The notes under the pieces: model-generated
What the model saw: the letters and a program-made list of their open reading frames with translations, nothing else
Databases searched by the model: none
Told to the model about the DNA's origin: nothing
Program-made: the position numbers and the translations under genes
Origin: Saccopteryx bilineata
Taxonomy: Eukaryota > Chordata > Mammalia > Chiroptera > Emballonuridae
DNA length: 64,000 bases
NCBI RefSeq assembly: GCF_036850765.1
Contig: NC_089490.1
Span: forward strand, 107,564,574 to 107,628,573
Reading direction: 5' to 3'
In this document: positions 1 to 12,567 of the stretch, in pieces
How the letters are laid out: every line of letters starts with the position of its first letter
How positions within the stretch are numbered: position 1 is the first letter of the stretch

Positions 1-1186
1 AAGTACTCTCTTTTTTCCTTATTTGCCTGAGTTATATATATATTTAAAAATTACAGTGAATCTAGTATAGAAGACATTTTTTTTTCATTTCTCTTTACTA
101 TCCATTTTTACTCCATACGTCTAATTGCTTTTGCCATCTAGCTGTATGTGATTTCTGTCTCTTCCTGAATTTTCAATGTTATCAGCAAGAAAGGCCCAGG
201 ATCAGAGACCCCTTTACCACTACAGAGCCTTCATTGACCTGCTGAAGCACTCTTAATTGGAACATGGGATTTTAGGACAAGACACCAAGATGAAGATAGG
301 GAGCTATATATAAATATATGGGAGCTATATATATATATAGACATAGGATATATAACAGCTATACTTAGGATTTTTAGTCCAGTATTTGTGAAGTGCTTTG
401 CTAAGTAGAATCAGTGGTGACATCCCTAAGAACCATCCTGAGAGGTGGGAATTTCCAACTATGGAAGTGCAATAGTGCTTATTGATCCATATGTATGTTG
501 TCTATTCTGTGGGTTACTTACAAGGCATAAATTCTAGGCTGCTTTTTCCTTGTTACCTAAGACACTTACAGAAATAGCATTTTCCCACTTAAATCTATTA
601 GTGTGTGTTCAGAAAAATCAAACCCGTCTTGATATTTTCAAAGACTGAGTCAAACATTTGGGAAGGGTATTGTCGTATGTAAGGATATATAATTTCAGAG
701 GACAAATTAGTAGGGATATTCTCATTACTGTCTTCCTCTTTTTCTGCAGTTAATTAATAGTTCACTCTGGTTATTGGGCAGGCAGTATCAGGAAAACTTG
801 TTGGGATTTAGGAGGTTCTATTTTTGGTCTTTATTGAAAGTGAAATATTTAATGAGCATGAAGATAAAAATGTTAAGAAATACCCAGGAACTGGCTTAGT
901 TTGGGGAGATACACTATATCCTTTAAAGCTGTGTAATGCCCTGGAAGAGCAATTTGCCTTAATGATACCCCACTGAATTTAATGAGATCCATTATTCATT
1001 TTTTACACCCATCCTCATTGTCGGTCACATAATCCTAGCATCATAAAGTTGTGTGAGTTGGGGCTAAATAGTGGGTTGGAAAATCACTCATTTATTTCTC
1101 TTAAATAGCTACTGACAGAAAATTTTAACTAACTGAATCAGAGAAGTTCAATTAAAAGATAAGGAGAATATGTAGTTAATAAGAAA

Positions 1187-1495
1187 GCTTGAGCTCAGGG
1201 TCACTGGCTTGAGTGTGGGATTGTCATTATGACCACTTGGTCACTGGCTTGAGCCCAAAGGTCACTGACTTTAAAGCTCAAGGCCTCTGGCTTGAGCAAG
1301 GAGTCACTGGCTCTGCTGGAGCTCCCGGTCAAGGCACCTATGAGAAGCAATGAACAACTCAAGTGCCACAACTACAATTGGATGCTTTTCATCTCTCTCC
1401 CTTCCTGTCTCTGTTTCTCTCTCTGTGTCTCTGTCTCTTTATCTCTCTCTCAAGCCCACATGTGCTGAAATAAATAAATAAATAAGAAGAAGAAA
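1187..1495 (+). mobile_element. Degraded bat-type tRNA SINE, 5'-truncated
   Basis: Starts in the body of the family (ggtcactggcttgag repeats), lacks the tRNA head, and continues through the pyrimidine-rich tail (tctctctccc...) to an AAATAAATAAATAA end. The flanks share ttaataagaa/aataagaa, a possible short target-site duplication. It is the same family as the elements at 33317 and 39804. Confidence 0.7.
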
Positions 1496-1717
1496 TTGGC
1501 CACGAAAGCATGGGTTTATTTCTGGACTTTTTATTCTCTCCCATTGATCTATTTGTCCTTATCCTAGTATCACACTGTCTTTCACTATAGTTTTATAATT
1601 AGAATCAGATAATGTAAATTCTCCAACTTCTTTTTCAAGATGGTTTCTGCTATTCCAGGTTTTCTGTATAGTCATATAAATTTTAAAATCAATTTTTGTT
1701 CTATAAAAGCCTGCCAG

Positions 1718-1957
1718 ATCACTGGCCGGTTAGCTTACTCATTTAGAGTGTCATCCCGAAACACCAAGGTGTGGGTTCAATCCCTAGTTAGTGCACATAC
1801 GGGAAATGACCAGTAAATGCACAGCTTAGTGGAACAACAAATGAATGCTTCTCTCTTTTTCTCTCTCCCTCCCTCCCGTCCTCTCTCCCTCTCTTTTTCT
1901 CTTCCTTTTTCTGTCTCTCTAAAAGCAATTGATAAAAAAAAATAATAATAATAAATA
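1718..1957 (+). mobile_element. tRNA-derived SINE, gttagctta subtype
   Basis: The head reads ggccggttagcttactc with a B-box-like gggttcaatcc, followed by a CT-rich body and an A/T-rich tail. It is flanked by a 13-bp direct repeat, aaaagcctgccag (1705-1717 and 1958-1970), which is a convincing target-site duplication. The element at 40326 belongs to the same subtype (shared tcatcccgaaac segment). Confidence 0.85.
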
Positions 1958-2513
1958 AAAAGCCTGCCAGGAGTATAATTAGCAGTTACGATGCATCTAT
2001 TGGTCATTTTGGAGAGAATTTTAATAGTAAGCCATCTTAACACTATTAAATGTTCCAGTCTATGAAAATGGCATAATCATCAATTTATATAGATTTTGTT
2101 TTCTCTCAGCAATGTTTTACAGCTTTCAAGTTAGAGGTCTTACATGGTGTGATTCTTTCTTGAGGGGAGAAAAGCACTACCTCAAAATATTAACTGTAGA
2201 CTGTGGTTTTCTCTAGGTGGAAGGTTTGTGACTACTTTATATATATATATTTACTTATCTATATTTTCTAAATTTTCTACAGTGATTATGTATCAATTTT
2301 ATAGTAAGAAAACAACAAAATAAAAAAGGAACCAGTGTATTAGATACTGCATAAGTTGTTTTGCTGTTGATTTTTGGCTAGGCCCAGTACAGCTTTCTCT
2401 TTAACCGGGATCCTTGTCTGTTTTGCTTATGGTGTTTTGTATAGATACATGCTTAATAAATATCCTGCAATGATCTCATTAAACATTATTATACTATATT
2501 CTGGCTTTTATAG

Positions 2514-2717
<204 letters not shown>

Positions 2718-2934
2718 TAGACTGCCCCACGAGGAATACTCTTCCATTGTTAACAGTTTATTTGTACTGGAAGAATGTTAGCTGTATTTGTACCATCATC
2801 ATGTTTATTCTCTCCTGGTTCTTTCAGTCTAATGTTATAGTTTATATATGTGTGTGTGTTTGTATATATATGCACTCATACATATGTTAATGCTGCTATT
2901 CCATTTCATGCTTTTAAAGGATGTAGATGTTTGT

Positions 2935-3130
2935 TTTTTATTGAGGTATAATTAACATACAGCATATTAGTTTCAAGTGTACAACAAAATGATTCAATTT
3001 TTGTATATATTGCAAAGTGATAACCACAATAAGTCTAGTTAACATTTGTCACTATACATAGGTGCAGATTTTTTTTCTTTTTATGAGAACTTTTAAGATT
3101 TACTCTCTTAGCAATTTTAAAACATGCAGT
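2935..3130 (-). mobile_element. Ancient L1 3' end fragment
   Basis: The text ttattgaggtataattaaca, followed by the gtttcaagtgtacaac and aaagtgataaccacaata blocks, is the antisense of the 3' untranslated region of old mammalian L1M subfamilies. It may extend to about 3380. No target duplication is visible. Confidence 0.75.
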
Positions 3131-4019
3131 ACAGTGTTATACACTATAGTCGTCTTTATATTGTAATAACTGGAAGTTTGTGCCTTTTGACTCCCTTGTC
3201 TTTAATGTTTTTAAATGACTTAAAACAAATTTATGGTGGCTTGCCCATATGGATACTTTTTTATACTGTGATAAATTATACATAACATAAAAATTACCAT
3301 TTTTAAGTAAATAGTTCTGTGGCAGTAAATATATTTTTGTTGTTGTGTTACTCTGGTAGATGCTTTTTAATGTACTACATGAGTTCATCTCCTAGACCTT
3401 GAATTTTAGAGTTCACATGGTCTAGTCTCCTTCACTTACAGTGAAGATTCTCAGGTCCAGGCAAGCTAGGTGATCAGCCTTGTCACCCCCCTGGTTAATG
3501 GTCAGAAAGAGAGCTAGAAGCCACTTTCTGACCCTTGATCCAGTGCTTAATAGTTATTTTTTATTAACTTATCATTAAACAGAGATCGGTCATGTTGGCA
3601 AGAATGATCTTCCCTTACTCCTATTTAATATGTATCCTATACCTTTTAAAGTAATGGAAATATTTGTTAGGCCAACTTGTTAACCAAGTAGTGTGACTAA
3701 AGATGAGCTACCACGTTTACTCTTTATGAATGATTTAATTCAGGGGTTGCAAACTAGGGCTGATTATGAATAAAGGAAACTTGAGGGATCTGTGGGAGTG
3801 GACAGTGACCACCTAAATGCATTCAAATTTGATTTTCTTATTTTGAAACACCTTGTGAGCCTAATAATAAAGGTCTCTGTGATTCTGCTTTTCAGCTGCC
3901 ATTTATTTGTGTATGTTCTTGATCTTATGCAAATAATTAGAAAAGTCTTAATGTTAAAGCTTGGTCTGAACTAAATTTTAACTTGGACGATTGGAAAAAC
4001 AGTTTAAAACTCAAATACC

Positions 4020-4230
4020 AAAAATGAGAAATGGATACAACGAGGGCTTTAGAACCAGAGAGTCAAGGGTCCAAATCCTGGTGTCTTCATAGCTGATTTA
4101 CTCTGGGCAAATCATAACTTTTCTAAGCTTCAGTTTTCTCATCTGGACAATGAAGCTAATACCACTTCCTCACGTGGTTGTTGTGATGATGCAGTATTTG
4201 TAATATATGTAAACCATGGTTTCCCGGCTC
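4020..4230 (+). mobile_element. MIR SINE fragment
   Basis: The order of signals is that of a MIR: a tRNA-derived segment ending gtccaaatcctggtgtc, then the core tttactctgggcaaatca, then cttcagttttctcatctgg. Old and diverged, with no target duplication. Confidence 0.75.
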
Positions 4231-4278
4231 CCTGGCATGGCTGTCGAGTTTCTATTAGGAGCCCCACTTACTTTTCTA

Positions 4279-4397
4279 CAGGGGTAGGCAAAAATAGGCT
4301 TAGAGTTATAATACAAATAAATGATACAATAATTAATAAATAATACAAGAATTGTTTCACCTACTCACAACTGTAAGACTACTTTTGCACACCCCTG
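4279..4397. mobile_element. 119-bp TA-flanked MITE
   Basis: Terminal inverted repeats CAGGGGTAGGCAAAAATAG (left) and CAGGGGTGTGCAAAAGTAG (right, reverse complement) differ at 3 of 19 positions. TA occurs on both sides (4277-4278 and 4398-4399). This architecture fits a non-autonomous Tc1/mariner-type element. The interior is AT-rich and non-coding. Confidence 0.75.
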
Positions 4398-4626
4398 TAG
4401 AGTAACTGAGAACTATTAGTTAATTACAGAACCTTAACTCATACAATGCTGGCTATTCTGACATTTATTTATTTAAATCGACAAGGTAATCATTGCTAGT
4501 TTAATGTGACTGCTATGGTCCTAAAGTGCCATTTTAAAAGTTTTGTTGTATATAATTCATTAAGGTAAAGTCAGAATAGATAAAACAGAAAAAGACCTTC
4601 ATTTTCAAGAATGGTTTAGGGCAGAA

Positions 4627-4950
4627 CAGGGGGTCCTTGGGTATGACACAGTTCTGTTCCTACGACAGTGATGTAACCTGAATTTTGGTGTAAGTTGAAA
4701 CATACCCTAGCCTAACACAACGGGAGAGTTGCACTTTTAACAGTCCAAAATGGCGTAGATAACCCTACTGGGGGACGCCAACTCCCTCACTCATTCGCCA
4801 CATTACTGCGTATTCTTCCACCACATGCAACCAAACTAGTTTGCCCGTGTACTTCGTAAGTATGATGGTAACGGCATAAGCCAAAACACTGACGTCTCAG
4901 TTTTTTTAAGTTTTTATAGGCGTGAGCATTGTCAACTTGAAACTTTGTAT
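4627..4950 (+). mobile_element. Mariner-like MITE, copy 1 (right end lost)
   Basis: Aligns over most of its length with the element at 41075-41449: shared cagttctgttcctacgacag, cctgaattttggtgtaagt, aactagtttgcccgtgta and cataagccaaaacactgacg blocks. The left end starts caggggg. The right terminal repeat is missing, so the limits are approximate. Confidence 0.7.
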
Positions 4951-4997
4951 TTACCTAAGTGTAATATTAAAGATGATTTTAGGTGATACAGGGACAT

Positions 4998-5392
4998 ATT
5001 TTTTAACTTTTTTTTTTTTTTTTTTTGGTATTTTTTCGAAGTGAGAAGCGGAGGGGGCGGGGGCTGAGGCAGACAGACTCCCACATGCGCCCAACTGGGA
5101 TCCACCCACGTGCCCACCAGGGGGGGATGCTCCCCATCTGGGGTGGAGCTCCACTGCAGTCAGAGCCATTCTAGCACCTGAGGTGGAGGCTCTGGAGCCA
5201 TCCTCAGCGCCTGGGCCAATTTTGCTCCAGTGGAGCCTTGGCTGCAGGAGGATAAGAGAGAGACAGAGAGGAAGGAGAGGGGGAGGGGTGGAGAAGCAGA
5301 TGGGCGCTTCTCCTGTGTGCCCTGGCCGGGAATCAAACCTGGGACTTCCATACGCTGGGCCAGTGCTCTACCACTGAGCCAACTGGCCAGGG
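4998..5392 (-). mobile_element. Full-length tRNA SINE, long type
   Basis: Reverse-oriented: a T-run at the left (tail) and the tRNA-like head at the right (ctaccactgagccaactggc). Flanked by a perfect 13-bp duplication gatacagggacat (4985-4997 and 5393-5405). Same family as 16933, 30209, 35231, 35811, 49796 and 57697. Open frames on both strands across it are by-products of its GC-rich body. Confidence 0.93.
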
Positions 5393-5486
5393 GATACAGG
5401 GACATTTTTGAGTAATTCTGTACTTATTAGAAGAAATATAACTAGCGCATCAAATCCATTTTTTTGTAGTATTGGGGATCTTATAG

Positions 5487-5883
5487 TACTGTGTTTCTCT
5501 GAAAATAAGACAGTGTCTTATATTAATTTTTGCTCCTAAAGATGCGCTAGGTCTTTTTTTCAGGGGATGTCTTATTTTTCCATGAACAAGAATTCACATT
5601 TATTGTTGAACAAAAAAAAAATCAACATTTATTAATATACTATAGTCAACTATAATCATGTCATCACAAACATCAGCATAACCAGCCAGACTCTGAATTC
5701 CATCAAGAATTTCTTGTGACTATTTCCATGTACAACAATCTATCCTGTTTCCCCGAAAATAAGACAGTGTCTTGTATTAATTTTTGCTCCTAAAGACGCA
5801 CTAGGTCTTATTTTCAGGGGAGGCCTTATATTTCTAAACTTGAAAAAAATTGCACTAGGTCTTATTTTCGGGGAAACAGGGTA
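5487..5883. mobile_element. DNA-transposon-like element with 20-bp inverted ends
   Basis: CCTGTTTCCCCGAAAATAAG at 5744-5763 recurs as its exact reverse complement at 5861-5880, enclosing about 140 bp. A diverged copy of the left arm and adjoining sequence lies at 5487-5580 (gtgtttctctgaaaataaga). The whole may be one element with doubled ends or two nested copies. TA follows the right end. The family is not assigned with certainty. Confidence 0.6.
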
Positions 5884-7067
5884 TTGTGTGGGATGAAATA
5901 TACTTAAAACGTCCGTTTATAAGTTGAATAAGAATACTAAGTAGATAATTTAAGTATTAAGATGTGACAACAATCACAGTGGTGGAGTGACTTAGATTTG
6001 GAAAGCAGTGGTTTAGATGTGTCTACATAAAGGGAGAGAAATCGGCAAGAGCATTCCCCAGCACTTGTACCTGAGGGTGGCCTGCAGAGGCTCTAGGTTG
6101 GAACTCTGGCCTCTCAGTTCCTCAAAGGCAGTGGTTCTTAAAGTGCATTTTCAGACTAGTAGTGTCAGCATCACCTGGGAACTAGTTAGAAGTTCTTGAA
6201 CTTGATCTCAGACCTACTGAATGAGACACTCTGGGGGTGGGCCCAGCAACCATCCAAGAAGCCCTCCAGTGGTTCTGATCCACACTAAAGTTTGGAAACT
6301 GCTGCTCTAAGGGTTTTTCCAAGATGTCTAGGACCTCTCTGTCCCCCAGTGTAATAGTAAAAGGACTCCACAGATTTTTTTATGACAATTTTTCTTTGTC
6401 AATGTTCCAAACTCATTTGGTAGATCTTTCTCTCCCTCTTTTAGATAATCTACAGGTTAATATCCCACAAAAGGATAGCCTGAACTAGTATTATTGGCAT
6501 TCTGCCAAAAAGTGATTTCAGCCGCCAGACTAGAGGGTTTCTGTTCTCCATATCTATAGGAAAAGTGGGCTCAGTCCGAACTAATTTTTTCAGTTTAGAC
6601 CTAGGGTTTACTTTTCAATGCATAGTAGTTAAAAAGGAGGTGGGTGAAATGAGTTCTGGTTCAAATGCTTTATAAAGTGCTGCGGGACATCTGTTATAAA
6701 TATGCATATTTATTTCTATTTATAAATGTCTTCAGAGAATCTGCCAGTATTTATGCAAAATGAAAACATGAAATAGACTTTGCTAAAAGTTGAAAATTTT
6801 GCTAATGAAAGTTGGCTTCATTTTTTTAATTAACAAGAAAGGTAAATACAACTAGAAGAGTTACCTTTTTAATGTAACTTGCCACATTAACATCAGAAGA
6901 AAACTGAATTAAATAGATCTGAATGGAGGATCATATACTTTTGTAAATATCAATTGAGAATGTTCATTACTTAAAGCTGCCCAGACAGTGGGCTTTTCTG
7001 CTCAGTGGTATGGTAATTGGAGTTATGGTTATAGGTTTTTGTTTGAGGATGGACAAGAGAGTTTTCT

Positions 7068-7396
7068 CATTTTTTTTTTTAACAGAGAGAGAGTCAGAGA
7101 GTGATAGATAGGGATAGACAGGAACAGAGAGATGAGAAGCATCAATCATTAGTTTTTCGTTGCGCGTTGCGACACCTTAGTTGTTCATTGATTGCTTTCT
7201 CATATGTGCCTTGACCGCGAGCCTTCAGCAGACCGAGTAACCCCTTGCTGGAACCAGCGACCTTGGGCTCAAACTGGTGAGCCTTGCTCAAACCAGATGA
7301 GCCTGCGCTCAAGCTGGCGACCTCGGGGTCTCGAACCTGGGTCCTTCCGCATCCCAGTCCAACGCTCTATCCGTTGCGCCGCCGCCTGGTCAGGCA
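7068..7396 (-). mobile_element. Rhin-1-like tRNA SINE
   Basis: The T-rich tail is at the left and the head at the right (gcgccgccgcctggtcaggc, reverse of gcctgaccaggcgg). The body has the gagccttgctcaaaccagat and gtctcgaacctgggtcc (B box) segments. Flanked by agttttct (7060-7067 and 7397-7404), a short target duplication. Attribution to the horseshoe-bat Rhin-1 family is from memory. Confidence 0.85.
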
Positions 7397-7656
7397 AGTT
7401 TTCTTTTTTAAAGGGGTTTCTATTTATTTACTTTTTTTAAACATAAGCTTGCTTTGATTTATATTTATTTTTATTTTAAATTTATTGTGTTGACATAGTT
7501 TCCACTCAATATAAACACCCTCTATCCCTTGTCCCCTCACCCCAAAGAGATTTTTCTTTTTAAATAACTAAATTTATTCCAACCTTTCTTATTGATGTAA
7601 TTGTTTTGTGAGAACAAGATAACATAGCTTTTAGAGCTACTTTTTATTTTAGCCAC

Positions 7657-8010
7657 TGTAATGCCAGTGGCCATGGCCAGCAGGTCCATATTGGATTCGG
7701 GCAGACAGTAGAGAAACTGCGGAGCCGAAAAGTGTTGGGCCATTCTGTTTAATAAAGTCTCACAGTAGCAGGCAGGCACGCAGGCAGGGAGGGGAAACCA
7801 CCTCTCAGGCAAACAAACAGCAAGAATGGGCCCTCACAGTAGCAGGCAGGCAGTCTGCCATCCACAATCCCCCATCTCTCTCGAGTGCAAGCAGCCTTAG
7901 CCTTATAGAGGCTCTGCACACGTGCCTCTGCCACGTGCTTACACACTAATCAACCAAAAGTGCTTGCAACTAGTATACACTGTGAGCAAGCCTAACACGG
8001 CTGCCCCACA
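7657..8010 (-). mobile_element. 3' LTR of a non-autonomous LTR element
   Basis: Read on the minus strand it begins TGTGGGGCAGC and ends GCATTACA, so it has TG...CA ends. In that orientation it shows a TATA-like CTATAAGG, then TTTATTAAA, then GGCTCCGCAGTTTCTCTAC. A purine tract AAAGGGGTGGAA directly precedes it (8011-8022 on the + strand). It pairs with the LTR at 9122-9471, and the outer flanks share ccac (gccac/accac), a probable 5-bp target duplication with one change. U3 also contains a CACGTG site. Confidence 0.8.
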
Positions 8011-9121
8011 TTCCACCCCTTTAGAGTTGCTCGCCTCACAATAGGTATATTACATACATACCAAAAGTGACCATTACAAAGGTACCCTATACAACTGGAG
8101 GCCCACCTCCAACTCCCCACCCCACGGTGCCAACAAGGCCACCCATCTTAGGTGGGAGGCCTGTACAGTCAAGGGCCATGTCCATTGAAACCAAAATGTC
8201 CTTGGTGTGTCTCTGCAATTGTGTGAGAGCAGCTTCCCGGGTGCAGGAGGGCGTCCACCAGAGCTGCCCCCCATTAGGGTCTCTCATACTGTCCAAAGCG
8301 GCATGTCCATTCATCAAGGGAGCCAGTGCCTCCCTGATTGCAGTCCAAGAGTCAGTCCACGATAGACAGCCCAGCTGTCCATAAATCACCGTGGTAAAGG
8401 TCCATTACAGGCAACTAGGTTCACAAAGGCCTCAGGCCTCCTCCCTCATCCCTGCCGTCATACCAGCTCCAAAGATGCTGCCCCAAGGGGGGGAGTGTGG
8501 CAACAGTGTCCAGACTCTCCACCTCTGCTCCAGAGAGCATGATGCCATCCCCTAAGCCCCACAATCACAGCAAGCCCACCAGGGGCTCAGTAGCTACTCT
8601 TTGCTGCTAGGTTTTTACCTTCTGGACAACCACTGGCCAAGCTTTGAGTGTGTGGATGGCAGCTTCAGCCTGAGACTCCTCATTCTCAGAAGAGGAGCTG
8701 GAAACGTCTGCTTCCCCTGACTCGGAGCCGCTCTGGCACAGCTCCATCTTCGGCTCCTACGGCTGCCGGCTCTCAGCCTGAAGCTGAACACGCAGTTGTT
8801 CCTCCAACAGCTGCTGCTGCCAACGTTTCAACCTCCAGGGCAAACAGCAACTCACAAACCCATCCAACCTCCTCCAGCGCTCCCTCCAGTCAAGCTGTTG
8901 CTGCCACTGGGTCCGCAACTCACCCTGGAGGTCTCGACCTCGGGCCACCTCTCACACAGAGCTCTCGGTTTCCTCCTGTACGGCTGTAAAAAACACCCAG
9001 CCTATGGCCCCCAAAAGGACAGCCATGGGGAACCATATGCTGGAGAACAGTGACCACTCTTTTATTTCACCCTTCAAGGGTGTCTGTAGCTCCATACCGA
9101 TCTGCTTCAGATCCTGCCGAC
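8011..9121 (-). mobile_element. Internal region of the non-autonomous LTR element
   Basis: About 1.1 kb between the two LTRs, far too short for gag-pol-env. On the minus strand an open stretch (about 8757-8948) encodes a Gln/Arg/Leu-rich, coiled-coil-like peptide, but I recognise no gag, protease, polymerase or envelope motif. The polypurine tract next to the 3' LTR is intact. The primer-binding site after the 5' LTR is not clear. Most likely an element mobilised in trans by an endogenous retrovirus. Confidence 0.65.
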
Positions 9122-9471
9122 TACACCTGCCAGTGGCTACAGCCAGGCAGGTTCACATTGGATTCCGGCACACAGTAGAGAAACTGTGGAGCCAAAAAGC
9201 GTTGGGCCATTCCATTTAACAGAGCCTCAAAATGGCGGACAAGCACACAGGCCGGGGAAACCCCTTCTCAGGCACACAAATAGCAAGAATCGTCCCTCAC
9301 AGTGGCCAGCAAGCAATCCGCCATCTACAATCTCCCATCTCTTGAGTGCAAGCACCCATATCTTTATATAGGCTATGCACACCTACCTCTGCCAGGTGTT
9401 CACACACCTAATCAACCAAAAGTGCTTACAGCTGGTACATCAGTGAGCAAGCCTAACACAGCTGCCCCACA
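9122..9471 (-). mobile_element. 5' LTR of the same non-autonomous LTR element
   Basis: Diverged partner of 7657-8010 in the same orientation. Shared blocks include taatcaaccaaaagtgctta, gagcaagcctaacac and gctgccccaca. The two copies differ by numerous substitutions and small gaps, so the insertion is not recent. CTATATAAAG-like sequence is the likely TATA box (minus strand, around 9360). Confidence 0.78.
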
Positions 9472-10029
9472 ACCACATACCAATGATAACATTTCTTTGA
9501 AAGAGAATGAGTTTTTTTGAGATATATACAGAATTTCTAACACCTTATATTATTTAGTGTAATTCCTTATTAGCAACAACAAAATGTATGGAGGAAAATG
9601 GTTGCTGATGTTCTTTTAAATCAAGATTCCCTGAATTATTCTGACATAATGATAAACTCAATAAGATCTCATTGAAATCTTACTCAATGATTAAAGAAAG
9701 TAAAACAAATTTTATAATATGACTCTTCTATAGAAAAGCCTATAAATAGTCCTTAGAATTGGCAAAAGCTAAGACTATACTATTAGAACTCCTCATTTTG
9801 GATGTAGAAAAAGAATTTACCTAGTTTCCCAATGTTTTTGTCTTACAGACAAGCCAGTGCAATTATTTAACCAGTTTTGATTTACTTACTTACTGAGCCA
9901 GATTCATTCATATTGATCTCAGAGTTTGTACTAGAGAAGATTGACTAAAACATCTGCAGTAAATTCATTCATCAATCCATTCATCCAATAGATATTTGAA
10001 TGCCAGACAATGTTTTAGTACTAGTACTG

Positions 10030-10370
10030 TCATCTATTGTTATATAACAAACATTTCCAAAACTTAATGGCTTGTGATAACTGTTAATTACTCTCTCACA
10101 GTTCTGAAGTGGTTTGACCGGGCTCAACAGTTGGAGATAGTGTTTCTTATCTTGGGTCTCATAAAGTTGCAGACAGCAGCTGAGGCTAGAGTCATTCGAA
10201 GACTCAGCTGGGCTGGATATCTAAAATGTTTCTTCACTGATATCTCTGGCTTCTCAGTGCTTTTCCGAGTAGTTCCTTTCTCCCCAACAGAGTGTCCTAG
10301 ACTTCTCACATGGTACTTCAGGCCTCTAAGAGGAAGTGGAAACTGCTAGTTTAAAGGCCAAACGGGAATG
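10030..10370. mobile_element. Ancient interspersed repeat, class not assigned
   Basis: The stretch tattgttatataacaaacat, then cttaatggcttgtgataac, then ctctcacagttctgaag resembles a widespread old mammalian repeat (the acaaattaccacaaacttag/ttatctcacagttctgga type). A relative occurs at 62385-62720. I cannot name the family from memory. The open frames in it are not genes. Confidence 0.45.
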
Positions 10371-10421
10371 TATTCTACCTCTTAATGAAAGAGTGACATG
10401 AAACATATAGAGAGGGAAGGA

Positions 10422-10744
10422 TTTTTTTTTTTTGATAGAGACAGAGAGAGAGAGAGAGATAGGGACAGAGAGACAGGAACACAGAGAGATGAGAAGCATC
10501 AATCATTAGTTTTTCCTTGCAACACCTTAGTTGTTCATTGATTGCTTTCTCATATGTGCCTTGACTGTGGGGCTACCGCAAACCGAGTAACCCCTTGCTC
10601 GAGCCAGTGACCTTGGGTCCAAGCTGGTGAGCTTTGCTCAAGCCAGATGAGCCTGTGCTCAAGCTAGCGACCTCGGGGTTTCGAACCTGGGTCCTCCGCA
10701 TCCCAGTCCGACACTCTATCCACTGCGCCACCGCCTGGTCAGGT
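10422..10744 (-). mobile_element. Rhin-1-like tRNA SINE
   Basis: Complete element: T-run tail on the left, purine-rich strand, B-box complement gtttcgaacctgggtcc, head cgccaccgcctggtcaggt on the right. Exact 12-bp target duplication gagagggaagga (10410-10421 and 10745-10756). It lies about 240 bp before exon w2. Confidence 0.92.
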
Positions 10745-10986
10745 GAGAGGGAAGGAATTGGTAGTGGACATCAATGAAGAAAAGCTACTACAGGTACTGA
10801 GTGCAAACATGCAGAGTCTTTATCTTAGTCTCAGGAAGTTTATAGACTAGTTGAATTTCTTTGAATAGTGAGGATCATAATTCATTATTTTCTTATTTAA
10901 ATATTATAACATTGATCCTTTTCTTGATGCACCTGAAATTATAATATACATTGTCTTAGAAATTTTCTCTAACTTCTGAATTACAG

Positions 10987-11121
10987 GTTAAAGAATTCAA
11001 TTTTCGAGCTAAATGTATCTATACTGCAGTGATGGTGCGAAGAGTGATTCTGGCTCAAGGAGATAATAAAGTTGACGACAGGGACTATTATGGTAACAAG
11101 CGATTGGAGTTGGCAGGACAG
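10987..11121 (+). CDS. POLR3B: POLR3B exon w2 (human residues 323-367)
   Basis: 135 nt, 45 codons, from [19 protein letters not shown] to NKRLELAGQ. Acceptor ttacag, donor gtaatt, phase 0 on both sides. The [15 protein letters not shown] segment is the RPC2 version of a motif shared by eukaryotic second-largest subunits (D-D-R-D-x-x-x-N-K-R) at the lobe/protrusion boundary. Glu363, recalled as a human neuropathy site, is Glu here. The exon sits alone between an 8.4 kb intron and a 14.6 kb intron, the two largest gaps in the 5' half of the window. Confidence 0.96.
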
Positions 11122-11324
11122 GTAATTATTTTATATCACAAATCTTATTTTCTTTAATAAAATTAATTTGGTAAGAGATAGTTGAATGGAATATTCTTAA
11201 GGAGGGATTTAATCAGTGAAATGTGTGTGTTGCTACAGAAATTGATATATGCCTGCTTTTGTGTATGTGCCCTTTAACTAGGAAACAGTTCATGCATATA
11301 AGACTGTATTTGAGTTTTAAGATT

Positions 11325-11811
<487 letters not shown>

Positions 11812-12567
11812 TTTTAAGATTCTTAAAACAAGTATTCACATGTTTCTGCTCACCTTAAGAGAGAACTAGAAATTTTAAATCCTCTGTGTACCTTCTCTGA
11901 TTCTTAGCTGCCCCTCCCACCTGTCCATTGTGGAGGCTCGGGCTAGGTGCCTGTGTAGTCACCCTAGTGGACAGAAAACAATCCCAACACATTCCCGAGC
12001 ATTTACTATGAGATTAAGTGAAACACAGGTCCTTTTCCCCAGAGCATCCCTCAGCAGGCCTGAGCTTCAGACGCTGGTTTCAAGGTTTTATTTGTTTCTT
12101 TCTTTCTTTGTTTTTAATTTATATAATTTTATTATTTTTTATGTTTTTTATTTTTATTAATTTTAATGGGGTGACATTAATCAATCAGGGTACACATAGG
12201 TTCAGAGAAAACATCTCCAGGTTATTTTGACATTTGATTATGTTGCATACCCATCACCCAAAGTCATATAGTCTTCCGTCACCTTCTATTTGGTTTTCTT
12301 TGTGCCTCTCCTCTCCCCCCATCCGCTCCCTTCCTCTCCCCACTCCCAGTAACCACCACACTCTTGTCGATGTCCCCAAGTGTCATTTTTATGTCCCACC
12401 TATGTATGGAATCATATAGTTCTTAGTTTTTTCTGATTTACTTATTTCACACAGGATAATGTTATCAAGGTCCATCTATGTTGTTGTAAATGATCCGATG
12501 TCGTCATTTCTTATGGCTGAGTAGTATTCCGTAGTATATATGTACCACATCTTCTTTATCCAATCAT

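Larger units (their letters stand above)
1..2513 (+). other. POLR3B intron, 3' part
   Basis: Intronic sequence before exon w1. It holds two tRNA-derived SINEs (about 1187-1495 and 1718-1957). Around 300-345 there are short TA/ATAT tracts. The rest (1-1186 and 1971-2513) is AT-rich with no coding exon, RNA gene or repeat that I recognise. Confidence 0.7.

Noticed and set aside
8067..9520. Several open frames of 60-113 codons on both strands
   Set aside because: They lie in the LTR element and its LTRs; no retroviral or cellular protein motif could be recognised.
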